The notes beneath the pieces were generated by a model, which was not told the DNA's origin, made no database searches, and was given only the letters and a program-made list of their open reading frames with translations. Positions 1 to 8,223 of a DNA stretch of 64,000 bases are shown here, one piece after another; the first letter of the stretch is position 1, and the number at the start of each line of letters is the position of its first letter. The translations under genes and the position numbers were made by a program. Source of the stretch: an uncultured Bacteroidales bacterium. GTDB lineage: Bacteria > Bacteroidota > Bacteroidia > Bacteroidales > Muribaculaceae. The stretch covers positions 1 to 64,000 of the forward strand of contig CASEAQ010000003.1 of the NCBI GenBank assembly GCA_949285735.1, read 5' to 3'.

Positions 1-72
1 ACGTGATTCTAAAATCCTCCGCGCTCCAAAAGATTATATAAAACTTTGTTGTTTAATGAGTTGTGGAAAATG

Positions 73-318
73 TTAACAGTCTTTATTAGACACCAGTGGC
101 CCGTGGCGCGTCACTTCAATCGAGCCGTCGTCCATCGACCGCAAGGTGATTGCTGGCTCGGCGGCTGCCGTGGTGCTGCTGCCCGTGAGCAGCATGGGCG
201 AATAAATGTCGGAAGTGGCTTCGGTGGCATTGTCGCTTGTGCCGAAGAATGCAATTATGATTACGGCGACGGCAAGTGCCGTGATGTAAAATTCTATCGA
301 GGTGAAAATGCTGCTCAT
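73..318 (-). CDS. small membrane protein, unknown function
   Basis: An 81-residue product with one hydrophobic segment (about residues 9-26) near the N-terminus, preceded by a short stretch with few charges, so it is a single-pass membrane protein or carries an uncleaved signal anchor. The rest is polar, Ser/Thr/Ala-rich and probably periplasmic. It begins 33 bases after the AlkD-like gene on the same strand and is likely co-transcribed with it. I recognise no family. The 72 bases beyond its stop, to the window edge, show no gene. Its reality rests on position, codon pattern and a coherent membrane segment. Confidence 0.55.
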   Translation of the reverse strand: MSSIFTSIEFYITALAVAVIIIAFFGTSDNATEATSDIYSPMLLTGSSTTAAAEPAITLRSMDDGSIEVTRHGPLVSNKDC

Positions 319-351
319 GGTCGTGCGGTGGGGTAGGGGAGTGGCGGGTGA

Positions 352-1092
352 TTATTGTTGCTGCTGCGGTGAGCGTAGCGACAGGTAGTGCTTGCGTTGC
401 TCGGGCGTGAACCGCTCGATGGCATACCGCAGCGTGGTGCGTGGCATGGTGGCAGCATGAAGGTCGAGGAAGGTGCGCAGTCGTGCCTCGTCTTGCTTGC
501 CCACTTCGCGCAGCACCCACCCGGTTGCCTTCTGCAACAAGTCGGCTTGCGAGTCGAGCAGCATGGTGGCAATATCGACAGCAGTCACTAATTGCCCCTT
601 GCGCACTTGTGCGAGCGTCGAGACGATGGCTATGCGCCGCTCCCACATATTGTCGCTCTTGGCAAGCGACCTCACTATGCTGTCGTCGCCGGTGAGCAGC
701 ATGTATTCGCCCACGATGTATTGCGACGACAAGTCAACCAAATCCCAATTGTTGCAGCACGATGTGTTGGCAAGGTAGAACTCATATATCTCATGGCAAC
801 GGTCGCGGTCGCCCTTGGCTCGTTTGTATGCCTCGACAAGGGCGAGCAGTCCGGCAAGGCGGAACTCGTGTATGGGGTCGTGGAGCATTTCCTTGATTTG
901 GTCGAGCGGCAACGAGTGGTAATGCCGGGATACCGAGCGGTTGACAGGAACGGGTATGCCGATGAAGATGTCTCCTTCGCCATATTCTCCTTTGCCGGTC
1001 TTGAAAAAAGAAGAAAGGATTTTCACTTTCTCCTCGCGAGCCACCGAGCGTAGCTCCTCTTTCCAAATGCTGATGTTGTCCATGACTGACAC
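352..1092 (-). CDS. DNA alkylation repair enzyme, AlkD-like
   Basis: A 246-residue all-helical protein of the AlkD family (HEAT-like repeat DNA glycosylases that remove positively charged 3-methyladenine and 7-methylguanine bases without flipping them). Visible hallmarks are the NNWDLVD motif (about residues 114-120), holding the Asp that in AlkD stabilises the excision site, the MWERRIA motif (about 149-155), and the QKATGWVLREVGK helix near 188-200. Length fits the family. The start is the ATG 12-20 bases below a TACTTTTG -7 box; a second in-frame ATG three codons later is possible. It heads a two-gene minus-strand unit with the small membrane protein. Alkylation substrate is inferred from the family only. 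Confidence 0.9.
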   Translation of the reverse strand: MSVMDNISIWKEELRSVAREEKVKILSSFFKTGKGEYGEGDIFIGIPVPVNRSVSRHYHSLPLDQIKEMLHDPIHEFRLAGLLALVEAYKRAKGDRDRCHEIYEFYLANTSCCNNWDLVDLSSQYIVGEYMLLTGDDSIVRSLAKSDNMWERRIAIVSTLAQVRKGQLVTAVDIATMLLDSQADLLQKATGWVLREVGKQDEARLRTFLDLHAATMPRTTLRYAIERFTPEQRKHYLSLRSPQQQQ

Positions 1093-1110
1093 AGAAAAAA
1101 ATTGTTTTCA

Positions 1111-1118
1111 CAAAAGTA
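1111..1118 (-). promoter_or_regulatory. -7 box for the AlkD-like gene
   Basis: The minus strand reads TACTTTTG, matching TAnnTTTG, with transcription expected to begin near 1104, about 12 bases before the ATG. No clear TTTG -33 element lies 19-20 bases upstream. Confidence 0.5.
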
Positions 1119-1338
1119 AGTAATGTGGTGCAAAGTTTTGGCGAGTTTCAGTGGAATATCCCGAATAAATTACCGAGGCGTGAACGATTTTTCAATTCTC
1201 AAGGGGTTGAAATTTGCCTAATCGGCATAAATACAGCTTGATAGGTGCAATTTTTTGATTTTTAAAACCAGCTGAGAAAATTTGCCAACGGCTGAAAGTG
1301 TGCCAATGTGCAAAAACAAAGTGTCGGAATATGCTCGA

Positions 1339-1370
1339 TTTGCTTTTACGCTCAACTTGCACTATATTTG
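1339..1370 (+). promoter_or_regulatory. ybeY promoter (Bacteroidetes sigma-A type)
   Basis: TTTG at 1339-1342 and TATATTTG at 1363-1370 are separated by 20 bases, the expected spacing of -33 and -7 elements in Bacteroidetes. Predicted start of transcription is near 1377, roughly 30 bases before the ybeY ATG. The 313-base gap 1093-1405 otherwise holds only the divergent AlkD promoter and A+T-rich sequence in which I see no gene. Confidence 0.75.
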
Positions 1371-1405
1371 TACCAATTAAAAACGCACGTGTTACTTGCA
1401 AGAGT

Positions 1406-1837
1406 ATGACTAATATAGTTTTTGAAACCGTGGGTGTAGAAGTGCCTGCCCTCGACCGGGAAACGACCGGCAAATGGATAGAGGCTGTGGCTGGTGGGTT
1501 TGGGAAAACCGTCGGCACGTTGACTTATATATTTTGCACCGATGAAGAGATATTGCGAGTGAACCGTGAATTTCTCAAGCACGATTATTATACCGATATT
1601 ATAACTTTCGACTACTCGACGCGTCGCCGTATTGCCGGAGATATGTTTATATCGCTCGACACGGTGCGCACCAACGCCGAGGCTTTCGGCAGGGTATATG
1701 ACGACGAGCTTCGCCGCGTGGTCATCCACGGGGTGCTGCACTTGTTGGGCATAAACGACAAGGGCCCCGGCGAGCGTGAGGTAATGGAGCGGCACGAAGA
1801 CGAAGCGTTGTCGATGCTCTATGATGGGCGATTTTGA
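1406..1837 (+). CDS. ybeY: endoribonuclease YbeY, rRNA maturation
   Basis: A 143-residue single-domain metal-dependent endoribonuclease acting in 16S rRNA 3' maturation and ribosome quality control. The catalytic signature HGVLHLLG lies near residues 110-117 and is followed by INDKGPGER rather than the YDH ending of enterobacterial YbeY. From memory, Bacteroides YbeY proteins share this variant, so two metal-ligand histidines of the usual three are in place and the third differs across the group. The conserved HDYYTDIITFDY segment is at about 58-69. The ATG at 1406 was chosen because upstream in-frame codons precede the predicted transcription start. Next gene is mnmG, 86 bases on. Confidence 0.95.
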   Translation: MTNIVFETVGVEVPALDRETTGKWIEAVAGGFGKTVGTLTYIFCTDEEILRVNREFLKHDYYTDIITFDYSTRRRIAGDMFISLDTVRTNAEAFGRVYDDELRRVVIHGVLHLLGINDKGPGEREVMERHEDEALSMLYDGRF

Positions 1838-1923
1838 CGATTAATGCGTGCCATCATCATTGCGCGTGAAAGAGTTATTGCGGTTTAAAATCGAATATAC
1901 ACACAATATTTTAAGGATATAGA

Positions 1924-3801
1924 ATGAGATTTGACTATGATGTCATTGTGGTGGGTGCCGGCCATGCTGGCTGCGAGGCTGCGTGTGCTGCCGCGCGGCT
2001 TGGGTCGCGCACATTGCTCATCACGATGGATATGAACAAAATTGCCCAGATGAGTTGCAACCCGGCTGTGGGTGGCATCGCAAAAGGGCAGATTGTTCGG
2101 GAAATTGACGCACTCGGGGGGCAGATGGGGATTGTGACCGACCGCGCTTCGATACAATTCCGAATGCTCAACCGCTCGAAAGGGCCGGCAATGTGGAGCC
2201 CGCGGGCGCAAGCCGACCGCACTCGATTTATTGCCGAATGGCGCAATGTCATCGAGAATACCGACAACCTGTATATGTGGCAAGATAGCGTTACAGGGCT
2301 TGAAATATGCGATGGAACCGTTGTCGGCGTGACTACGGCCCTCGGTGTAGCATTCAAGGCTCGCGCCGTGGTACTGACAGCTGGCACGTTCCTGAACGGG
2401 CTGATGCACATCGGCAGGGTGATGCTCCCTGGCGGACGTATTTCAGAACCTGCCTCGCACGGATTGACCGAACAATTACGGCAATTAGGATTTGAAACTG
2501 CCCGCATGAAAACAGGTACGCCTGTACGAATAGATGCGCGTTCGGTTCACTTCGATGAAACCGAGATACAGGAGGGAGATACCGACTTCCACAAGTTTTC
2601 GTTTATGCCTGGCGTGAAGCGTGGCTTGCAGCAACGCCCGTGTTGGATTGTTTATACCAATCCCGAGGTACACGACATATTGCGTGCCGGGTTGCCCGAT
2701 TCTCCATTGTATAACGGGCAAATCCAGAGTATAGGCCCTCGCTATTGCCCGAGCATCGAAACGAAGATTGTGACATTTGCCGAGAAGACACAGCACCAAC
2801 TATTCCTCGAGCCCGAAGGGGAAACGACACAGGAGTTTTACCTCAATGGCTTTTCGTCGTCGTTGCCTCTCGACATTCAGGTGAGGGCGTTGCAGAAGAT
2901 TCCGGCACTACGCGACGTGCAGATTTATCGCCCGGGTTATGCAATAGAATATGATTTCTTCGACCCGACGCAACTTTTACACACGCTCGAAACGAAACGT
3001 GTTGCCAACCTCTTCTTCGCCGGACAGGTGAACGGAACCACCGGCTACGAGGAAGCGGCGGGTCAGGGGTTGATTGCCGGTATAAATGCGCATCAGAAGA
3101 TTAACGGGCTTGAACCGTTTACGCTCGGGCGTGATGAAGCCTACATAGGTGTATTAATCGATGATTTGGTTACGAAGGGTGTTGACGAGCCTTACCGCAT
3201 GTTTACATCCCGCGCCGAATATCGCATACTGTTGCGGCAAGACGATGCCGATATGCGGCTCACCGAGCGGGCTTACCAACTTGGACTCGCCACTCGTGAG
3301 CGTTACGGCTTGATGCTCTCGAAGCGCAACCAGCGCGACGCGATAATCAAGTATGCCAAGGATTTCTCGATTAAGGCGTCGATTATAAATCAGTCGTTGG
3401 AAGCCCTTGGCACTGCTCCGCTAAAGCAGGGCGTGAAATTGCACGACTTGATTTTGCGACCGCAGCTCGACATCGAAAAATTGTCGGGCATAATTGCGCC
3501 GTTCAGGCAATTCCTCGACACAATCGAGGCTGAGCGCAGGGAGGAGATTGTGGAGGCTGCCGAGATACTTATAAAGTACCAAGGCTACATCGACCGCGAG
3601 CGTGTGATTGCCGACAAGATACGCCGCCTCGAAAATGTGAAGTTGAAAGGTAAGGTGGTATATAACGATGTGAAGTCGCTCTCGACCGAGGCGCGCCAGA
3701 AGTTGACCCGTATCGACCCAGAGACCATTGCTCAGGCATCTCGAATACCGGGCATATCTCCGAGTGACATCAATATATTACTTTTGCTTTTAGGCAGATA
3801 A
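1924..3801 (+). CDS. mnmG: tRNA uridine-5-carboxymethylaminomethyl(34) synthesis enzyme MnmG
   Basis: A 625-residue FAD protein (also GidA). With the GTPase MnmE it installs the carboxymethylaminomethyl group on U34 of tRNAs reading NNA/NNG codons. The Rossmann FAD motif GAGHAG is at residues 11-16; the second family signature FFAGQVNGTTGYEEAAG is at about 362-380; the C-terminal helical domain that binds MnmE and tRNA covers about 540-625. Length is normal. The start ATG follows an A+T-rich leader with AAGGA eight bases upstream. A parS sequence begins nine bases after its stop, recalling the link between gidA and the partition region in many chromosomes; mnmE, rsmG and parAB are not in this window. 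Confidence 0.97.
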   Translation: MRFDYDVIVVGAGHAGCEAACAAARLGSRTLLITMDMNKIAQMSCNPAVGGIAKGQIVREIDALGGQMGIVTDRASIQFRMLNRSKGPAMWSPRAQADRTRFIAEWRNVIENTDNLYMWQDSVTGLEICDGTVVGVTTALGVAFKARAVVLTAGTFLNGLMHIGRVMLPGGRISEPASHGLTEQLRQLGFETARMKTGTPVRIDARSVHFDETEIQEGDTDFHKFSFMPGVKRGLQQRPCWIVYTNPEVHDILRAGLPDSPLYNGQIQSIGPRYCPSIETKIVTFAEKTQHQLFLEPEGETTQEFYLNGFSSSLPLDIQVRALQKIPALRDVQIYRPGYAIEYDFFDPTQLLHTLETKRVANLFFAGQVNGTTGYEEAAGQGLIAGINAHQKINGLEPFTLGRDEAYIGVLIDDLVTKGVDEPYRMFTSRAEYRILLRQDDADMRLTERAYQLGLATRERYGLMLSKRNQRDAIIKYAKDFSIKASIINQSLEALGTAPLKQGVKLHDLILRPQLDIEKLSGIIAPFRQFLDTIEAERREEIVEAAEILIKYQGYIDRERVIADKIRRLENVKLKGKVVYNDVKSLSTEARQKLTRIDPETIAQASRIPGISPSDINILLLLLGR

Positions 3802-3809
3802 GTCCAAAA

Positions 3810-3825
3810 TGTTTCACGTGGAACA
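3810..3825. other. parS centromere-like site (ParB binding)
   Basis: The 16 bases read TGTTTCACGTGGAACA; the complementary strand reads TGTTCCACGTGAAACA, the sequence I recall as the Bacillus subtilis parS consensus and conserved across bacterial phyla. It is a near-perfect palindrome (one mismatched pair) in the 45-base gap between mnmG and apt, where coding constraint cannot explain it. Known role: nucleation of CTP-dependent ParB clamps for chromosome partition. The parA and parB genes are outside the window. Confidence 0.85.
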
Positions 3826-3846
3826 ATTTTAAAATAGCATATATTC

Positions 3847-4380
3847 ATGGAAAAAGAAAAATTGGAAAAGATAAAAAGTTTGATTCGCGACATACCCGAT
3901 TTCCCTGCAAAGGGGATTCTGTTCAGGGATCTCACCACGGTGTTTAAAGATGGCGAGGCTTTCCGCATGGTGTGTGAAGAGTTGAAAAAAGAGTACGAGA
4001 CTCTCGGCGTGACCAAGGTGGTGGGCATCGAGGCTCGCGGTTTCATTTGCGGGGCTGTGCTTGCCCATGAACTTGGCGCAGGCTTCGTGCCCGTGCGCAA
4101 ACCGGGGAAATTGCCTGCCGACACGGTGCAGAAGTCATACACTAAGGAGTATGGGGTTGACGTGATAGAGATACACCGCGATGCAATAAACGAAAACGAC
4201 GTGGTGGTGATGCACGACGACTTGCTTGCAACTGGTGGTACGATGGCAGCCGCCTATGAACTTGTGAAGTCGATGAACCCGAAAAAGGTGTATGTGAACT
4301 TTATCGTGGAATTGAGCGACCTCGACGGGCGCAAGGCTTTCCCCGACGATGTTGACGTGCGCTCGATGATTGTGTATTGA
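3847..4380 (+). CDS. apt: adenine phosphoribosyltransferase
   Basis: A 177-residue cytoplasmic type I phosphoribosyltransferase that salvages adenine with PRPP to AMP. The PRPP-binding loop MHDDLLATGGT is at residues 122-132; position 122-123 is Met-His where many relatives have Ile-Val. The N-terminal IPDFPAKGILFRD segment (16-28) and the RPGKLP-type flexible loop (RKPGKLP, 84-90) are typical of Apt. Start ATG directly follows an A+T-rich leader. Its stop lies 10 bases before the GTG chosen for uvrC, suggesting translational coupling in one transcript. Confidence 0.96.
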   Translation: MEKEKLEKIKSLIRDIPDFPAKGILFRDLTTVFKDGEAFRMVCEELKKEYETLGVTKVVGIEARGFICGAVLAHELGAGFVPVRKPGKLPADTVQKSYTKEYGVDVIEIHRDAINENDVVVMHDDLLATGGTMAAAYELVKSMNPKKVYVNFIVELSDLDGRKAFPDDVDVRSMIVY

Positions 4381-4390
4381 GGGTGCAGGA

Positions 4391-6205
4391 GTGAACACGC
4401 GCGAGGATCTTAAGGATAAAGTGGAATTGTTGCCCGATAGTCCGGGGGTCTATCTTTACTACGACAAAGAGGGTACCGTGATATATGTGGGTAAAGCCAA
4501 GCGTTTGCGCCGTCGTGTGAGCAGTTACTTCAACCGTGTGCACAGCGTGGCGCGCACCAATTTGCTTGTGCGCAATATTTGTGACCTGAAGTATATTGTT
4601 GTGGGGAGCGAGGAGGATGCGCTGCACCTCGAGAATAGCCTCATCAAGGAGTACAAGCCGCGATATAACGTGTTGCTCAAGGACGACAAGTCTTATCCGT
4701 GGATATGTGTCACCAATGAGATGTATCCACGGGTGTTCTTGACAAGGACGGTGACGAAGAGTGGAGGAAAGTATTTCGGGCCTTATTCCAACCTGCAAGT
4801 GGCAAAAGCCGTGATAGAGACATTGCGCGAAATGTATCCCATACGCACGTGTCGTCTGCCCATTACTGCCGAGAGCATCGACAAGCATAAGCACAAGGTG
4901 TGCCTGCAATACCATATCAAAAATTGCAAGGGGTGTTGCGAGGGGCTGATAGGCGTTGACGCGTATGGCAGATATTTCGATGAAATCAGGCAAATATTGA
5001 ACGGAAACGTGCAGCAGGTGTGCGACTACTTGAAAGAGGAGATGGCGAACCTTGCTGCCGAGTTGCGATTTGAAGAGGCGCAAGAGGTGAAGGAGAAGTA
5101 TATGCTTGTCGAGCGGTACAAGGCACGGTCGGTGATTGTGAGTGCCACGATTCATGACGTTGACGTGTATTCGGTCGATAGCGACGACGATTGCCACTAC
5201 GTCAATTACATGCACATTCGCAATGGTTCGATAGTGCAGAGCCTAACGCTCGAGTATCGGAAAAAACTCGATGAAACGGTGTCGGAAATCTTGTCGATGG
5301 CGATTAACGAGGTGCAGACCAAGTTTGACCGCCGTGTGCGAGAGATTATCGTGCCCGAATTGCCCGATGTTGAGTTTGAAGGCGTGACGTTCACAGTGCC
5401 GCAAAAAGGCGACAAGAAGAAGTTGCTCGAAGTGTCGTTGAAAAATGCCAAACAGTATAAAGTCGATAAGCTGAAAACATCGGAGAAACTCAATCCCGAG
5501 CAGCGGACGATGCGCACGCTCACAACGATGCAGCGCGACTTCCGCCTGAAGGAGCTGCCGCGACACATCGAGTGCTTCGACAACTCCAACATACAGGGAA
5601 CAAATCCTGTCGCCTCGTGTGTGGTGTTCAAGAATGCCAAGCCGTCGAAGCGTGACTACCGCCACTTCAACATCAAGACGGTGGTGGGACCCGACGATTT
5701 CGCCTCGATGAAGGAGGTGCTCACGCGCCGCTACACGCGGTTGATGCAGGAGGGCGAGGAGTTGCCCCAACTTGTCATCGTCGATGGCGGCAAGGGGCAG
5801 TTGAGCGCGGCTGTCGAGGCTTTCGATGCGATGGGGCTGCGTGGCAAGGTGGCTCTTGCCGGTATAGCGAAACGCCTTGAGGAGATTTATTTCCCGGGCG
5901 ACAGCGTGCCGTTGTATATCGACAAGAACAGCGAGTCGCTCAAGGTTGTCCAGCATCTGCGTGACGAGGCACACCGTTTCGGTATCACGCATCACCGCAA
6001 CCGCCGCAGCAAGGGGCAGGTGCATTCGGCGTTCGACGACATAAAGGGCGTGGGCGAGAAGACGCGCGACACGTTGCTGAAGCATTTCAAGAGCCTCAAG
6101 CGCGTGCGCGAGGCATCGCTCGACGATATTGCCGCAGTCGTTGGGCAGGCAAAAGCCAAGATTGTCTATGACGGGCTGCGCGAGGAAATTGTAGAAACCA
6201 AATAA
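4391..6205 (+). CDS. uvrC: excinuclease ABC subunit C
   Basis: A 604-residue nuclease making both incisions around UvrA/B-bound DNA lesions in nucleotide excision repair. Order of domains: GIY-YIG nuclease (about 12-95, with GVYLYY and VIYVGKAK), UVR motif binding UvrB (RFEEAQEVKEKY, about 225-237), RNase H-like 5' endonuclease beginning near HIECFDNSNIQGT (about 392), and tandem helix-hairpin-helix (about 548-600, with IKGVGEKTR). The GTG start (MNTREDL) matches the usual family N-terminus; an upstream in-frame TTG would overlap apt and add seven residues. Length is normal. Confidence 0.96.
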   Translation: MNTREDLKDKVELLPDSPGVYLYYDKEGTVIYVGKAKRLRRRVSSYFNRVHSVARTNLLVRNICDLKYIVVGSEEDALHLENSLIKEYKPRYNVLLKDDKSYPWICVTNEMYPRVFLTRTVTKSGGKYFGPYSNLQVAKAVIETLREMYPIRTCRLPITAESIDKHKHKVCLQYHIKNCKGCCEGLIGVDAYGRYFDEIRQILNGNVQQVCDYLKEEMANLAAELRFEEAQEVKEKYMLVERYKARSVIVSATIHDVDVYSVDSDDDCHYVNYMHIRNGSIVQSLTLEYRKKLDETVSEILSMAINEVQTKFDRRVREIIVPELPDVEFEGVTFTVPQKGDKKKLLEVSLKNAKQYKVDKLKTSEKLNPEQRTMRTLTTMQRDFRLKELPRHIECFDNSNIQGTNPVASCVVFKNAKPSKRDYRHFNIKTVVGPDDFASMKEVLTRRYTRLMQEGEELPQLVIVDGGKGQLSAAVEAFDAMGLRGKVALAGIAKRLEEIYFPGDSVPLYIDKNSESLKVVQHLRDEAHRFGITHHRNRRSKGQVHSAFDDIKGVGEKTRDTLLKHFKSLKRVREASLDDIAAVVGQAKAKIVYDGLREEIVETK

Positions 6206-6221
6206 GAAATTCTGAAACACA

Positions 6222-6674
6222 ATGAAGATAGTAATCCAACGAGTATCGAGGGCATCGGTGTCGATTGGCGGCAACTTGTTCAGCTCGATAGGAGAGGGGC
6301 TGATGGTGCTTGTGGGCGTAGTCGAAGGCGACACTGCTGAAGATGTAGATTGGCTCGCGCAGAAGACAGTGAACATGCGCATTTTCGACGATGAAAACGG
6401 GGTGATGAACCGCAGCGTCGCCGAGGTGGGCGGCGAGGTGCTTGCCGTGAGTCAATTCACGCTTGCAGCCTCCACCAAGAAGGGCAACCGCCCGTCTTAT
6501 ATCCATGCTGCAGGGCATGAGTTGGCTGTGCCGCTGTATGAGCGTTTTTGCGAGCAGGTGGAATTGCTGCTTGGCAAACGTGTCGCCCGAGGACAATTTG
6601 GTGCCGACATGCAAGTGGAGCTTGTCAACGATGGTCCTGTGACGATTATCATGGACTCAAAAAACAAAATATAA
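6222..6674 (+). CDS. dtd: D-aminoacyl-tRNA deacylase
   Basis: A 150-residue cytoplasmic proofreading enzyme that hydrolyses D-amino acids mischarged on tRNA. Begins MKIVIQRVSRASV as the family does. The SQFTLAA motif (about 76-82) and the GNRPSYIHA segment (about 88-96) shape the active site; the usual Gly-cisPro motif is seen as the NDGPVTI stretch near the C-terminus. It starts 16 bases after uvrC and ends 19 bases before the MazG-like gene, so all three are probably co-transcribed. Confidence 0.95.
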   Translation: MKIVIQRVSRASVSIGGNLFSSIGEGLMVLVGVVEGDTAEDVDWLAQKTVNMRIFDDENGVMNRSVAEVGGEVLAVSQFTLAASTKKGNRPSYIHAAGHELAVPLYERFCEQVELLLGKRVARGQFGADMQVELVNDGPVTIIMDSKNKI

Positions 6675-6693
6675 AAGAGGGGAGGGATAGACT

Positions 6694-7020
6694 ATGACTC
6701 TCGATGAAGCGCAGCAGCGCGTTGACGCATGGATTCGCACCTATGGCGTGCGTTACTTCAGCGAACTTACGAATATGGCGGTCTTGATCGAGGAAGTGGG
6801 TGAATTGGCGCGCATAATGGCGCGCCGTTATGGCGACCAGTCGTTCAAGCCGGGAGAGAATGCCGACGCCTTGCCCGAGGAGCTTGCCGATGTGCTCTGG
6901 GTGTTGATTTGCATCGCCAACCAGACCGGTGTGAACCTCACCGAAGCCCTTGAAGCAAGTTTCGCCAAAAAGACCCGCCGCGACAGCACCCGCCACCTCC
7001 AAAACGAAAAACTGAAGTAG
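6694..7020 (+). CDS. MazG-like nucleotide pyrophosphohydrolase
   Basis: A 108-residue all-alpha NTP pyrophosphohydrolase of the MazG/dUTPase superfamily, expected to hydrolyse non-canonical or surplus (d)NTPs to NMP and pyrophosphate. Metal ligands form the pattern E33-E34-x2-E37 followed by E63-x2-D66 (EEVGE and EELAD). It is the short single-domain type, not full-length MazG. The location after dtd and before deoC fits nucleotide housekeeping; the ATPase/DUF3226 cassette now separates it from deoC. Substrate is not inferable from sequence. Confidence 0.88.
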   Translation: MTLDEAQQRVDAWIRTYGVRYFSELTNMAVLIEEVGELARIMARRYGDQSFKPGENADALPEELADVLWVLICIANQTGVNLTEALEASFAKKTRRDSTRHLQNEKLK

Positions 7021-7080
7021 CTGGCAGGTGCGTGAGGAGAATATTCGCTAAAAACGGTGGTAGATGTAAAATATATTTCC

Positions 7081-7088
7081 TACCTTTG
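7081..7088 (+). promoter_or_regulatory. -7 box upstream of the ATPase/DUF3226 cassette
   Basis: TACCTTTG matches TAnnTTTG; transcription would start near 7095, about 24 bases before the ATPase ATG. No TTTG lies at the ideal -33 distance. It indicates that the cassette can be expressed independently of the uvrC-dtd-mazG unit. Confidence 0.55.
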
Positions 7089-7118
7089 GGTGAGTTACAC
7101 TAATGTTCCATCTGAGAT

Positions 7119-8219
7119 ATGATACAATCAATCAGCATTTATAATTTCAAGAATTTGTCTGGATTGGGCATATCGAGTTTTTCTCGCGTAAACCTTATTT
7201 CGGGCAAGAACAACGTCGGGAAGTCGGCGTTGCTTGAAGCATTGGAGCTTCATATTTCCAATTCAGGTCTTTTCTCCATCTTGGAAAGACGTGGAGAGGA
7301 GTATGCCAGGCATTCAGCCCGTATTGGCGTTGATGCGCAGAAAAGGAATCATGAGGCTTTGTCGTCGTTGTTTACAGGACGCAACGGCTCGACTGATGGC
7401 AGTAACTCAATGTCGATTAATGACGGGGAACATACGTTTGCCGCCCGTTTTGTGCGGTATCTTTTCCAAACCGAAGAAACCGATGACGGCACCATCAGAA
7501 AGCGGTTGGTGTTGTCGGCAAGCGATGAAGCCAATTACACTGGCGAAGATGTGAAAGTCGGCTTGGAAATATCACGTGACAGAAGCAAAACGGTGCTTCC
7601 GTTAGACCGCTCCCTCTATGGGTTCGACTTGGAGGCGCGAAGGGCCGATATAGCGCGATGCGTCTATGTGAAGCCAAATTTCAATGAAAACGATTATATT
7701 TCCAAGTTTTGGGATAATATTGCGTTGACCGATAAGGAGCAGCACGTAATAAGGGCGTTGCAAATTGTCGATTCTAATATCGAGAACCTGGCATTCTTGG
7801 AGTCGTCGGCTGTCAGAGGGCGTTACCCTGTTGTGAAAATCAAAGGGGAAAACCGTCGGTTGCTGCTACGCAGTTTGGGCGACGGGCTGAACCACATATT
7901 GTCGATAATATTGGCTGTGGTGAACTGTGAGAACGGTTGCGTGCTGATCGATGAAATCGACAACGGATTGCACTATTCGGTGCAGAAGCAGTTGTGGACG
8001 GTGATTTTTGAATTGGCAATGGCGTTAAATGTTCAAGTGTTTGCTACCACCCACAGTTCTGACTGTATAAGCAGTTTCGGCAAGGTCTTGGCTATTGGCG
8101 ACAATGCAAATGTGGGTCGTTATTTAAGGCTCGAATGCAAGGGTGGCGAAATCAAGGCTGTTGATTACGACGCAAGCGAACTCGGGATTGTAGCATCGCA
8201 AAACATTGAAGTGAGGTAG
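7119..8219 (+). CDS. ABC/SMC-like AAA ATPase (OLD/AriA-type), putative defence
   Basis: A 366-residue ATPase of the AAA_15/AAA_21 group. Walker A GKNNVGKS at residues 29-36; ABC-like signature SLGDGLNH about 252-259; Walker B CVLIDE about 274-279 followed by DNGLHY; H-switch THSSD about 311-315. The region between the Walker A and the signature (about 45-245) is an insertion rather than a long coiled coil. The partner DUF3226 gene begins four bases after the stop. Such ATPases paired or fused with TOPRIM-like nucleases form OLD, Gabija and PARIS anti-phage systems. Function as defence is inference from architecture. Which known type it belongs to, if any, cannot be decided by eye. Confidence 0.85.
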   Translation: MIQSISIYNFKNLSGLGISSFSRVNLISGKNNVGKSALLEALELHISNSGLFSILERRGEEYARHSARIGVDAQKRNHEALSSLFTGRNGSTDGSNSMSINDGEHTFAARFVRYLFQTEETDDGTIRKRLVLSASDEANYTGEDVKVGLEISRDRSKTVLPLDRSLYGFDLEARRADIARCVYVKPNFNENDYISKFWDNIALTDKEQHVIRALQIVDSNIENLAFLESSAVRGRYPVVKIKGENRRLLLRSLGDGLNHILSIILAVVNCENGCVLIDEIDNGLHYSVQKQLWTVIFELAMALNVQVFATTHSSDCISSFGKVLAIGDNANVGRYLRLECKGGEIKAVDYDASELGIVASQNIEVR

Positions 8220-8223
8220 GCAC

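Noticed and set aside
1706-1837. YbeY lacking the third canonical metal-binding His
   Set aside because: The INDK ending of the motif is, as far as I recall, usual in Bacteroidales YbeY, so it is not a defect.
4370-4390. TTG start for uvrC overlapping apt
   Set aside because: The seven added residues are not typical of UvrC, while GTG at 4391 gives the expected MNT start.
6694-7020. MazG-like gene as part of the defence cassette
   Set aside because: It is tightly joined to uvrC-dtd and is ordinary nucleotide housekeeping; the ATPase has its own promoter-like box.
7573-7584. ATCACGTGACAG as a second parS
   Set aside because: Only the CACGTG core agrees; the flanking bases do not match the 16-bp consensus, and it is inside a coding region.
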